Source: a virus. Taken from it: 52,677 nt of DNA. The first letter of the stretch is position 1, and each line of letters starts with the position of its first letter. This document shows positions 26,322-33,508 of the stretch, in pieces. A program made the translations under genes and the position numbers. The stretch spans positions 1 through 52,677 of IMG/VR virus record IMGVR_UViG_3300010157_000085. One strand, written 5' to 3'. Under the pieces are notes generated by a model. That model saw nothing but the letters and a program-made list of their open reading frames with translations. It did not search any database and was not told where the DNA came from.

Positions 26322-26926
26322 AGTCCAACCTGCTCAAAACCTGAAAAAAACTCGCCGTCATCTGGTCCGCTAGAGCCAATGTCTAAACGTTGCAAATCTT
26401 CTCTATCACGATTGCCAGCTGCAATTTCTCTATGATGAGCTTTCATTAGATCACTTGGCTCAACCATTTCAGCATTTTTTCGTGCTTTTTCATAAGCTGC
26501 TACATGCTCTGCAGGAATTGGGTTGGTCAAAGTAACCATTTTATCCATCAAGATCTGTAACAAACGATGAGTCCTTACATGATTAGCTCTGTGCCTGATA
26601 CAATTAACTGCTATTGGATTATTCCACAGATTAGAGATTGTAAGCTTTGGGATGCCATCATTGTCATCCGAGCTATCAGCAGTTGATGATTTACCTGTTC
26701 CTGATCCAAATACATCTTCTGGTGACAGGCTGACGCCAATAGAATCGTCAGATGACATGGTGTCATCACTGTGTTCATGGTTAGAACAGTCTAAATCTTC
26801 CATGATTGCATGATCACCAAGATAAGCTTTCAATGCTTTTGCTGGATCTGCTTGGCCTTGAATGAAGTCTTTTAGTATGGCTTTATCACAGGCCATTCGA
26901 TTGTATGATACTGAACTACCACTCAT
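26318..26926 (-). CDS. Hypothetical late protein, acidic linker
   Basis: 202 residues: a helical N-terminus with two isolated Cys, a long Ser/Asp-rich acidic linker (about 50-90), and a helical C-terminal half (NCIRHRANHVRTHRLLQILM). It has no family I recognise. Its stop overlaps the start of the EF-hand gene by ATGA, so the two are probably made together and may interact. Confidence 0.75.
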   Translation of the reverse strand: MSGSSVSYNRMACDKAILKDFIQGQADPAKALKAYLGDHAIMEDLDCSNHEHSDDTMSSDDSIGVSLSPEDVFGSGTGKSSTADSSDDNDGIPKLTISNLWNNPIAVNCIRHRANHVRTHRLLQILMDKMVTLTNPIPAEHVAAYEKARKNAEMVEPSDLMKAHHREIAAGNRDREDLQRLDIGSSGPDDGEFFSGFEQVGL

Positions 26927-26932
26927 AGCGTT

Positions 26933-28360
26933 TTAACCTTCATCTGCTAGATCTGGGCAACGATAGAACTGTTGATTGATTTCATTGACCAGCCTTTTTA
27001 AGTAACCTGGGCGTGATCGTTGGTTTTTCAATTGACTAACTTGTTTTTGCGCTAGTTGAATAGCAGCAAGGCGCTCTGGGCTGTTGTTCATTGTTTTTAT
27101 TTGCTGACGTGCTTTGCTGTTTGATGAACCGATAATTGATCCATTAACACACCCGTATGAACATTTTTTTGAATGGTCCGCACGAGTTTGCACCGTAATC
27201 GGTTGTTGTTCAAATACATCTTCTGGTCCTGGTTGTTCCTCACCCTGCAACTCTTCGCTGGTGACTTCTTCTTCTTCTGGTTGTTCTTCTTCTTTGCCTT
27301 CTTCGCCAGGCTCTACAATTGGTTGATGGTTTTTTGCTAGCTCTGTAACAAAGTCTCCAAAGTTAACCTCATCTGGGTTTGTATCAAACTCTCCAGGTTT
27401 ACCTTCAATAACCTTCTCATAGTTATCGGGTCTTTTATCAACAACAACTCCAGGGTTAGAAATACCTTGTGCTACTGTGTCAATTATACCACTATCTATC
27501 TTAATAGCATCAGGATCATATGTTTGTGGCTCAGATTTTATTTGATCTGCAGATAGTGTACCGTTACGACCACATGTTGAGCAAGACTTTCCCTTTGCCA
27601 TGGGTAGATTTTCACAAGATGAGCATACCATTTCATTTTTATCACAACGTTTTTGTGATAGCATGTCAGGATCAACCCATTTTAATTCTGCCATGAGGTC
27701 TGACATGTTATGGCTGCAGTCAGCATGGTTGCAAGGTTTTTTAGCAGGAGCATCATCTACTATCCTGGATTTCAAACGATTCTTTGAATTTGGATCGTTC
27801 GGTAGCAAGATTGAAATATCTGGCGTCTCTGTGATCAACTTGCCAGGGTTCTGAATGCCCAGGCCTCGCAGCTTGTTTTCCCAGCTTGATAAAGTATCTT
27901 CGTTAAAATTAGTTGTGTCAAGAGCATCAGCAGCATCTGCTTCTGCATAATTATCATCAGGATCAGATACGTTATTCCAGTTAACGCTTCCGTCTTCATT
28001 ATACTGAGAAGCTTTGAATACAATTCTGGAAGCAGTGCGCTTGGCATTACGTTGATCATGGCGAACCTGCTCTGCCTTGCGTTTTTCAGCTTGCGCAGCT
28101 GGGCCACTCAACTCAATGATGTCAAGCATGCGCTTGAGCACGTCAGCGTTTTGCCCTGGCATAGCAGCAATGGCTTCTACCAATGAGCTAAGAGACCTAC
28201 CATCAGTAAGATGAGGTGTGGTGCGAAACTGTTCGTCTGCAGTCCCATACAATCTATCGGCTGAAAGAACAGATGGATCCATTGGTGGTGGAGCATCTGG
28301 TATATCATTGCTTTCTGCCAATACTGTTCTGGCTGTTCTACTATTAAATATAGTTGCCAT
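26933..28360 (-). CDS. Late protein with FNSRTA tag and zinc-like knuckles
   Basis: 475 residues, starting MATIFNSRTARTVLAE, the clearest example of the shared N-terminal tag. Cys/His groups include CNHADCSH (about 205), CSSC...CSTCG (about 244-262) and CSYGC (about 398). A strongly acidic Glu/Pro stretch (about 345-380) separates the zinc-like region from a basic helical C-terminus rich in Gln and Arg. Soluble, no membrane segment. Function unknown; virion-internal role inferred from its neighbours and tag. Confidence 0.8.
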   Translation of the reverse strand: MATIFNSRTARTVLAESNDIPDAPPPMDPSVLSADRLYGTADEQFRTTPHLTDGRSLSSLVEAIAAMPGQNADVLKRMLDIIELSGPAAQAEKRKAEQVRHDQRNAKRTASRIVFKASQYNEDGSVNWNNVSDPDDNYAEADAADALDTTNFNEDTLSSWENKLRGLGIQNPGKLITETPDISILLPNDPNSKNRLKSRIVDDAPAKKPCNHADCSHNMSDLMAELKWVDPDMLSQKRCDKNEMVCSSCENLPMAKGKSCSTCGRNGTLSADQIKSEPQTYDPDAIKIDSGIIDTVAQGISNPGVVVDKRPDNYEKVIEGKPGEFDTNPDEVNFGDFVTELAKNHQPIVEPGEEGKEEEQPEEEEVTSEELQGEEQPGPEDVFEQQPITVQTRADHSKKCSYGCVNGSIIGSSNSKARQQIKTMNNSPERLAAIQLAQKQVSQLKNQRSRPGYLKRLVNEINQQFYRCPDLADEG

Positions 28361-28384
28361 TTTATTAGTCAGTATCTAATAGTA

Positions 28385-28972
28385 TTAGTTGGTTGGCCCG
28401 CTGCCATGAGGGAAATCTTGATTATGATAAATAGATGTTTCATCAAACTTCGTAGGCGAGGTAGTGTGCGGTTGCATAGGCTTCTTGTTAGTCTTTGCTT
28501 CACAACCAGAGCAGATTGTCTTGCCGGTGTGCAAAGTTGGATTACCACATTGTGTGCAATCTGGTGACTTTGGTTTTTCAAAGATTAGACCATCATGAGG
28601 GTTAACAGGCTTAACATTCAAGATGTCGCGTTGTGGACCCTTTGGTTCTTTTGAATTTGAGTAATCAATCTCTGGGCCTGCGACCTTGCACATCTCACAG
28701 CTGGCGTGTCGCAGCTTCCATTCATCGTATGCAGCGTGAACAAGCTTGGCCTTGCTGTCACTGACACTGGCAAGACGACGGAAAGCAACCTTTTCAATGT
28801 CCCGTTCAACCATCTGGCAGCGGAGTGCGAACTCACGATCGGTGTGAGCTAGGAACAAGAAGTCACCAGTCTGATTAAGCAAATCATGCTTTGCATTAAC
28901 AAGGCTCTTACCGGCTTCCTTGGCCTTGTAAGCCAGATTGACCGAGTCATCGTAATCGAACATTGAAGCCAT
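28385..28972 (-). CDS. Late Cys-rich protein downstream of tRNAs
   Basis: 195 residues from MASMFDYDD. The N-terminal half is helical (residues 5-90). It is followed by CEMC (about 98-101) and a zinc ribbon CTQCGNPTLHTGKTICSGC (about 139-157). The ATG at 28972 is preceded by GGAGA at normal spacing; a longer frame upstream runs through two tRNA genes and is not credible. The gene is the first after the tRNA cluster. No family recognised. Confidence 0.8.
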   Translation of the reverse strand: MASMFDYDDSVNLAYKAKEAGKSLVNAKHDLLNQTGDFLFLAHTDREFALRCQMVERDIEKVAFRRLASVSDSKAKLVHAAYDEWKLRHASCEMCKVAGPEIDYSNSKEPKGPQRDILNVKPVNPHDGLIFEKPKSPDCTQCGNPTLHTGKTICSGCEAKTNKKPMQPHTTSPTKFDETSIYHNQDFPHGSGPTN

Positions 28973-28989
28973 CGTTATCTCCGTATTCT

Positions 28990-29024
28990 GCCCGTAGGGC
29001 GCTGGACATGTAGAAGTATCTACA
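28990..29024. promoter_or_regulatory. Palindromes in leader between tRNA-Ile and next gene
   Basis: The 82-bp leader contains TGTAGA-AGTA-TCTACA (29009-29024) and a short GCCC-GTA-GGGC hairpin (28990-29000). They could be an operator, or RNA processing signals separating tRNA from mRNA. No consensus promoter is obvious. Confidence 0.4.
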
Positions 29025-29054
29025 CTATCTAGGTGATACTGGAGGGGTTTTAAA

Positions 29055-29133
29055 TGGTCCGGGGAACAGGAATTGAACCTGTGACCACGAAGATATAAGC
29101 TTCGCTGCCGCAACCAACGCAGCACCTCTCCGG
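29055..29133 (-). tRNA. tRNA-Ile (anticodon UAU)
   Basis: The minus strand folds as a cloverleaf: acceptor CCGGAGA with TCCCCGG (one A-C mismatch), D-arm with GG in the loop, anticodon stem CGAAG/CTTCG with loop CTTATAT giving anticodon TAT, T-arm ACAGG/CCTGT with loop TTCAATT, discriminator A and an encoded CCA (29055-29057). Position 8 is G instead of the usual U. It reads the AUA codon, rare in high-GC hosts, and would help translate the A/T-rich late genes. Confidence 0.83.
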
Positions 29134-29139
29134 CTATAT

Positions 29140-29226
29140 AGGAAGGAGTCAGCACCCTGTTTGTAGAGGTCTCCTGCGCATTGATCAAACAGACTCCCTG
29201 CTCTCACGATACAGGGCATCCTTCCT
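29140..29226 (-). ncRNA. TRNA-sized structured RNA between two tRNAs, unidentified
   Basis: The segment starts 4 bases after tRNA-Asn and ends 6 bases before tRNA-Ile. An 8-bp perfect terminal helix (AGGAAGGA at 29226-29219 with TCCTTCCT at 29147-29140) encloses a 5-bp helix CCCTG/CAGGG (29216-29212, 29200-29196; 11-nt loop) and a 7-bp helix CTGTTTG/CAAACAG (29192-29186, 29163-29157; 22-nt loop). It lacks a T-loop consensus and a 7-nt anticodon loop, so it is not a normal tRNA. It could be a decayed or highly divergent tRNA, or a separate small RNA. Confidence 0.5.
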
Positions 29227-29230
29227 AAGG

Positions 29231-29303
29231 CTCCCTAGCCTGGACTCGAACCAGGAACCAGCTGATTAACAGTCAGCTGCTCTGCCAATTGAGCTACCAG
29301 GGA
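29231..29303 (-). tRNA. tRNA-Asn (anticodon GUU)
   Basis: A clean cloverleaf: acceptor TCCCTGG/CTAGGGA (one G-T pair), U8-A9, D-stem GCTC/GAGC, anticodon stem GCTGA/TCAGC with loop CTGTTAA giving GTT, T-arm CCTGG/CCAGG with loop TTCGAGT, discriminator G. The CCA is not fully encoded (CCTTA follows), so it needs the host CCA-adding enzyme. It precedes the unidentified RNA in the same transcript. Confidence 0.95.
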
Positions 29304-29310
29304 AAAACTA

Positions 29311-29694
29311 CTACTTGCCTGTTCTCTTTGGAATTACCTTCTTAACAGGAGCAGCCTTCTTTGCGGCTGTTGCCTTCTTGACCGGTGCCTTGGCAGCAGC
29401 TGGTTCATTTTCCTTGACAGGCACAGGAGGAGCAACCTTTGCAACTACAAGAACCTTTTGAGGAAGCATGCCAAGCAGCCATCCAGCCTTTGGATACTGC
29501 ACTTCAATCACATGAATAAGGCTGAAGTACAGGGACGAGATGATTGGAACAAGGTACGACAGGCTGCTTTCATTAAGGCTAGCCCATTGTACTGTTCCCC
29601 ATGAGACTAGTGCTCCAACGATTGTTGATACAGCAGCACGAGCAATATTACGTGCAGTTGTGGTTTGAAAGATTTGGTTGATGTTCAATGACAT
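29311..29694 (-). CDS. Two-helix membrane protein with Lys/Ala tail, holin candidate
   Basis: 127 residues: an N-terminus (NINQIFQTTTARNIARAA) resembling the late-protein tag, two hydrophobic helices (about 18-38 and 44-64) joined by a short loop, and a Lys/Ala/Pro-rich basic tail (about 85-127). Two helices plus a charged tail is a common holin layout, and holins form the membrane lesions that let the endolysin out. The endolysin gene is far away at the other end, so a structural membrane role is also possible. AAGGATAG precedes the ATG. The tRNA cluster follows immediately. Confidence 0.78.
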   Translation of the reverse strand: MSLNINQIFQTTTARNIARAAVSTIVGALVSWGTVQWASLNESSLSYLVPIISSLYFSLIHVIEVQYPKAGWLLGMLPQKVLVVAKVAPPVPVKENEPAAAKAPVKKATAAKKAAPVKKVIPKRTGK

Positions 29695-29705
29695 GGTTCT
29701 ATCCT

Positions 29706-29876
29706 TTAATTTTGGAACTTGACTGTTACTTGAGCATTATTGACTTGAGTACGCAGGCTATTCATCAAAGCACTGATGGTCTCGCTGATCTCCTGGCTAG
29801 CAAGTTCGTCACTTTGATTGTTTCTTGCGTCATAGCTAATAACTACAGTTATCTTCTTTTTCATGATTTTCATCAT
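29706..29876 (-). CDS. Small 56-residue protein
   Basis: A short frame fills the gap between the NlpC/P60-like gene and the membrane protein gene. After a Lys-rich start (KIMKKKITVVISYD) it has a helical middle (LASQEISETISALMNSL) and a final strand (AQVTVKF), a sensible small alpha/beta fold. Three in-frame ATGs (29876, 29873, 29864) precede it and none has a strong ribosome site. No family recognised. Confidence 0.5.
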   Translation of the reverse strand: MMKIMKKKITVVISYDARNNQSDELASQEISETISALMNSLRTQVNNAQVTVKFQN

Positions 29877-29896
29877 AATTCAAGAAACTGGCTCAG

Positions 29897-30439
29897 TCAA
29901 GCTTTTTTTATTTTTATGTCAAACGCGCATGCAAGGTCTGCTGGCATCATCTGGTAAGGGTTACTATCAAAGATAATACCACCAGCCCACAGGCTCTGTC
30001 CGACCAGTGAGCTACATATCATAGTGCTAGATTGAGTAACCTGTACCTTGACGCCAGTGAGCAACTCTATAGCAATACTAATGATAGTCATCCATGAGTA
30101 CTTGTCTTTTAAAAAACTATTTGCTGATGCAACAGCTTGCTCACGGCTTTGTTTGTTTAACTTGGTACTAACATAGTAGTACTCAACGTCGCTGTAGTCC
30201 TCAATCTTGCTGATAACAACACCACGACCGATTGCTTCGATTATCTCTCCAGATTCACTAATAATCATAGCGGTGTGGTTCCAGTAAGAATATGGACGCA
30301 TCTTTCCATGGTATCGTATGAACTGACCAAAGCGAATTAGCTTTGCAAGGATGCCCTTTGATGATACCAGTATAAAGTCTCCAGGAACATACTTGACAGG
30401 CGCTTCGCCAGATTCATATACTTTAAAACTCGTAGTCAT
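29897..30439 (-). CDS. Permuted NlpC/P60-like (YiiX-type) cysteine hydrolase
   Basis: About 180 residues. The order of motifs fits the permuted papain-like NlpC/P60 branch: an opening beta segment GDFILVSSKG, then YWNHTAMIIS with the catalytic His (residue 55), GEIIEAIGRGVV with a polar partner, and MICSSLVGQSL with the catalytic Cys (residue 142). Members hydrolyse amide or thioester bonds; in a phage, cell-wall peptide cutting during entry or lysis is possible. The ATG at 30439 lies inside the end of the upstream gene; a GTG three codons earlier is an alternative. No signal peptide. Confidence 0.77.
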   Translation of the reverse strand: MTTSFKVYESGEAPVKYVPGDFILVSSKGILAKLIRFGQFIRYHGKMRPYSYWNHTAMIISESGEIIEAIGRGVVISKIEDYSDVEYYYVSTKLNKQSREQAVASANSFLKDKYSWMTIISIAIELLTGVKVQVTQSSTMICSSLVGQSLWAGGIIFDSNPYQMMPADLACAFDIKIKKA

Positions 30440-31457
30440 CCTGATCACCCAGATAATCGTATGTTTCGTTTAGTCCAAAGTTATTAGCGTACCAGCCTTC
30501 TACTTGGCCACCGTCTGGCACAGCTTGACCGCCACCTCTGGCCTGTGGTATTGCTGTTGTACTTTCTTCATCTTCTGTAACTGGCTCATCTGCTTTGTTC
30601 GCACCAAATATGAGTGGCGCAGAGGTTGTTTCATCACCTCGCGATTCAGTTTCGACACCAGTTCTTGTGCCACGCTCAGTCTCTATATCAGTATTGAAAA
30701 AGTTACCCTTTGGTAGCATCGCAAGATCTTGATTGGTACGTTTCAGCTGATGCACATCATTTATATCAACACCATACTGATTGCCATTGTTTGGTGTGAA
30801 TGAGCCACCAGTATCGCTTTGAAATGATACTACTCTGAACCCCATAACGCGTTTTCCAGTTGCAAGCTCATCATTCGGTCCTGTAACCAGCTCGGTTGCA
30901 TCACTACTAAGACCTTCAGGGGTTAGACCCTTTACAAAAGCTTGCCCTTCAGAATTCATATCTGTTTTGTCAGCATAATGAACGATAGCAGTTTCGCCTA
31001 GCGTTGTTGGATCAGCGCCACCATCGATCTTATATTTAGCAGGGTGGTCTTGTGGCGTATCCAATTTTTCATTGACACCTGTGTCACCAACAATGGGATC
31101 AACATCCGGACCAAAGCCACCAACGCTACCCTTGCCTTCGATCCTACCGCCAAAGTCCATAAGGCCAGCCTGTGGGAGCCTGATGATTTGTATCTTACGT
31201 ATGGCATCCTGTGTGGTGACACGCTCGACGTAACGGTTCCAGAGGATCTTATCTCGCACCATCGTACTAGTTAGCTCAGAGCTTAAATTCAACGATAGAA
31301 CAAACCCACGGTCTATAATTGTAACTTCTGGTTCAGCAAAGTAACCTTGGAACTGTGAGATGATTGATTGAACAACTGAATCACGGTTATCCGTTGTGAT
31401 GTAATCGTTGAAGATACATTTAAAATTCTTGCGGCCAGAGCTTTTTATAGTATCCAT
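30423..31457 (-). CDS. Hypothetical late protein
   Basis: 344 residues. An N-terminal alpha/beta domain (about 1-95, FNDYITTDNRDSVVQSIISQF) is followed by a long Gly/Asp/Thr-rich region with little predicted order and an aromatic, acidic end (YDYLGDQDDYEF). No family recognised. The long flexible half suggests a structural or scaffolding role. It overlaps the following hydrolase gene by 17 bases, so the two are translationally linked. Confidence 0.77.
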   Translation of the reverse strand: MDTIKSSGRKNFKCIFNDYITTDNRDSVVQSIISQFQGYFAEPEVTIIDRGFVLSLNLSSELTSTMVRDKILWNRYVERVTTQDAIRKIQIIRLPQAGLMDFGGRIEGKGSVGGFGPDVDPIVGDTGVNEKLDTPQDHPAKYKIDGGADPTTLGETAIVHYADKTDMNSEGQAFVKGLTPEGLSSDATELVTGPNDELATGKRVMGFRVVSFQSDTGGSFTPNNGNQYGVDINDVHQLKRTNQDLAMLPKGNFFNTDIETERGTRTGVETESRGDETTSAPLIFGANKADEPVTEDEESTTAIPQARGGGQAVPDGGQVEGWYANNFGLNETYDYLGDQDDYEF

Positions 31458-31460
31458 ATA

Positions 31461-32294
31461 CTACATATGTGGATACTTGAGCTTTTTAAACCGTTCCAAG
31501 CTGGTTCCTTCATATCGCCTGCACAGATAGTCAAGGCTTACAAACATTGGATCATAGCTTCCATCAATGACCTGATGTTTCACAATGATGCCACGCCAGT
31601 GCGCATTGCCCTGTGGGCCCTTGTAATCTTCATCGTGCAAGTAACATGCTCCAGCTACAAGACCATGCTGGCTCTTGCCAGCAACGAATCGCAAGCCATA
31701 CATGAGTGTCTGTTGATGACCCATGGTGAATGAGTGGCCGACTGTCTTAAGACGCGTTTCGATATTACCACCGTATGGCATCCCACTCATTGGGTTATAG
31801 AAGAAGTGGCTGTATGCCACTCCATCCAGCCAAAGGATCTCCTTAAACTTAGAGACCTTCCAACCGGTGTGAGCATACTCTAGGTCATCTGTGCTGAACA
31901 ACCCATCAATCTGAGCATCATTCTCAGTAGCTCGATTGATACGATCTTCATGGTTACCCAGTAGGATATGACGCTCTGGGTTCCAGATAGCATGCTTTGT
32001 CCTACGACGATTATCATTGTAATCATACAGTGGCTTGTTCAGTACTTCCCAAGCTGCATTAGCTGCATCGATATCAGCCCGTACTCTACGGCCTTCCATG
32101 CTGCGCTTGCCCTTGTCATACATTGATAGGCTAGGCATATCGGCATGATCACCCAGGTGAACAATCTTGATATTCTTATTGTGGTACTCGTCAACGATAT
32201 ACTGACCTACCCAGGTAAGATGATCTGTTGGAACACCATCTTTTGATTGGGTATCAGGAATAACGATGTGTACTACTGGCTCTTGCTCGGCCAC
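31461..32294 (-). CDS. Calcineurin-like metallophosphoesterase
   Basis: 277 residues with the ordered metal-binding motifs of the family: Asp14 in IPDTQ (His of the usual DxH replaced by Gln), GDH at 48-50, GNHE at 113-116, His163 in YSHFF, and two late His in VGHS (187) and GHQQ (193). These proteins cleave phosphomonoesters or phosphodiesters; DNA, RNA, cyclic nucleotides and phosphoproteins are all known substrates, so specificity cannot be read here. The start is GTG after AAAGGA at good spacing. Three bases separate it from the next gene. A nucleic-acid processing or anti-signalling role is plausible. Confidence 0.85.
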   Translation of the reverse strand: MAEQEPVVHIVIPDTQSKDGVPTDHLTWVGQYIVDEYHNKNIKIVHLGDHADMPSLSMYDKGKRSMEGRRVRADIDAANAAWEVLNKPLYDYNDNRRRTKHAIWNPERHILLGNHEDRINRATENDAQIDGLFSTDDLEYAHTGWKVSKFKEILWLDGVAYSHFFYNPMSGMPYGGNIETRLKTVGHSFTMGHQQTLMYGLRFVAGKSQHGLVAGACYLHDEDYKGPQGNAHWRGIIVKHQVIDGSYDPMFVSLDYLCRRYEGTSLERFKKLKYPHM

Positions 32295-32303
32295 TATAGT
32301 CCT

Positions 32304-32444
32304 TTAGTTGTCATTAGCGTCTTCAGCATCAAGATCTAGCGCATCTTTTGCTTCAACACCGCCGCCTGTTGTTTTCATTGGCGCCGTTGGGCTGTTAGTA
32401 ATTGCTTTTGCTTCTGGTGATGGGTTAGTACTGTACTTAATCAT
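32304..32444 (-). CDS. Small 46-residue acidic protein
   Basis: A short frame beginning MIKYSTNPSPEAKAITNS and ending in an Asp-rich tail (DALDLDAEDANDN). It starts inside the end of the upstream gene (8-base overlap) with GGAAAG upstream and finishes 9 bases before the phosphoesterase start. Its composition is similar to the acidic linkers of nearby late proteins. Family unknown. Confidence 0.58.
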   Translation of the reverse strand: MIKYSTNPSPEAKAITNSPTAPMKTTGGGVEAKDALDLDAEDANDN

Positions 32445-32751
32445 TGTGCATCATCTTTCCGTGCATGTCAACCTTTTTAACAAGAGCTTCATTGAGAAGA
32501 TTGATTGAACGCACTCTGTCTTTTGGCATGGAGCTCTTCCAGGCTGGTGATGGGTTGCCAATTACCCTTATAACGCCTTCATTTTTCCCACTAGCAAACT
32601 TCACAAGCACACTTTCGAATGCCATGCTACAAATACTACAAGTTGTGCTGTTTGTTATTTCTTCTTCCATATCTAGAATGATTGATTCATTACTAGTGGT
32701 ATTAAAACTAATACCATCTGGTAGCTGCTCTAAACATTGATCAATATTCAT
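32437..32751 (-). CDS. Small protein with central CxxC
   Basis: 104 residues. A helical acidic N-terminal part is followed by STTCSICSMAF (one CxxC pair) and a basic stretch (VLVKFASGKNEGVIRVIGNPSPAWK) with a helical end. A single CxxC could bind metal as a dimer or act in redox chemistry. It overlaps both neighbours by about 10 bases. No family recognised. Confidence 0.75.
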   Translation of the reverse strand: MNIDQCLEQLPDGISFNTTSNESIILDMEEEITNSTTCSICSMAFESVLVKFASGKNEGVIRVIGNPSPAWKSSMPKDRVRSINLLNEALVKKVDMHGKMMHND

Positions 32752-32983
32752 TTTTTAATGCTATTCTACCAAGCTCTTGTAGGTATTGTTCTACTGTTAG
32801 GCCACTGCTATCTGACAACCGGCCAAGAACACCCAGCAAAACACCTGTTATGGCACTGAACAGCTCAATTGGGTCTGACTCAAGTACCATTTCATAAGCA
32901 ATCTCTTCTTGATTGCTTAGAACGGCTGTTAGTAGTGCAACAATCTTAGAAATATTTGCTGCGGTTGAATCCATCGATTTCAT
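32741..32983 (-). CDS. Small helical protein coupled to Dps gene
   Basis: 80 residues, nearly all helical by appearance (ISKIVALLTAVLSNQEEIAYEM, then AITGVLLGVLGRL). The ATG is taken at 32983 because it forms an ATGA overlap with the Dps stop codon. Earlier ATGs lie within the Dps gene. No family recognised; its tight link to the miniferritin gene suggests they are made in step, perhaps as partners. Confidence 0.7.
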   Translation of the reverse strand: MKSMDSTAANISKIVALLTAVLSNQEEIAYEMVLESDPIELFSAITGVLLGVLGRLSDSSGLTVEQYLQELGRIALKNEY

Positions 32984-33507
32984 CCTGTCGATGCCTCTAG
33001 GAACCATTGCCATTTCTGATGTGAATCAATTCTTTCAGCGATAAAGTTTGCTACACCCTGTTCATTATCAGAGTTTGCTTTATCAAACACTCGTTTTAGT
33101 TCATTAATAATAGTTTTGTTCAAACTACCAAGTGTTGCTGCTAGTGCAACAGCATTATCTGTTTTGATGTCATTATCTGGCAGTGTTGATTGCTTGAACA
33201 GCTCAGACATTCTGTATGCAGATTTTGCTCCAAGCTTACGGATGTTTTCTGCTATTGGATCAATGCTATTATATACGTCTTCAACAATCTCATCAAAGAA
33301 CTTGTGATACTGATAAAAATCAGCACCTGTTACATTCCAGTGAGCTTCATGAACAATATGATAAAAAGATGATACATCTGCTAGCAGCTGTTGTAATAAA
33401 GCTGGCAATGATGTGCTACCAGAATGTTCTGGCTGTTCTGTTTCTACCGCTCCAACAAATCTAAATTTTGTTAGGCTAGCAACATTGAGGTTATCAAGTT
33501 CTGACAT
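32980..33507 (-). CDS. Dps-family miniferritin
   Basis: 175 residues with the complete Dps ferroxidase pattern: His56 (AHWNV), His68 (YHKFFDE), Asp72, Asp83 (SIDPIAE) and Glu87, at the same spacings as in E. coli Dps (51, 63, 67, 78, 82). Dps proteins assemble into 12-subunit cages that oxidise and store iron with hydrogen peroxide and often bind DNA. The N-terminal 30 residues form a flexible tail (LNVASLTKFRF). It sits among virion-type genes, so it may protect phage DNA during infection or be packaged. No host Dps-like regulation is seen. Family assignment is very secure; its role here is inference. Confidence 0.93.
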   Translation of the reverse strand: MSELDNLNVASLTKFRFVGAVETEQPEHSGSTSLPALLQQLLADVSSFYHIVHEAHWNVTGADFYQYHKFFDEIVEDVYNSIDPIAENIRKLGAKSAYRMSELFKQSTLPDNDIKTDNAVALAATLGSLNKTIINELKRVFDKANSDNEQGVANFIAERIDSHQKWQWFLEASTG

Positions 33508-33508
33508 A

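Noticed and set aside
28973-29188. N-terminal extension of the gene at 28385 by 72 codons
   Set aside because: The extension would run through the tRNA-Ile gene; the ATG at 28972 has a good ribosome site.
29055-29303. tRNA as prophage attachment site
   Set aside because: No integrase, excisionase or partial tRNA duplication is visible; the tRNAs are complete and within the late transcript.
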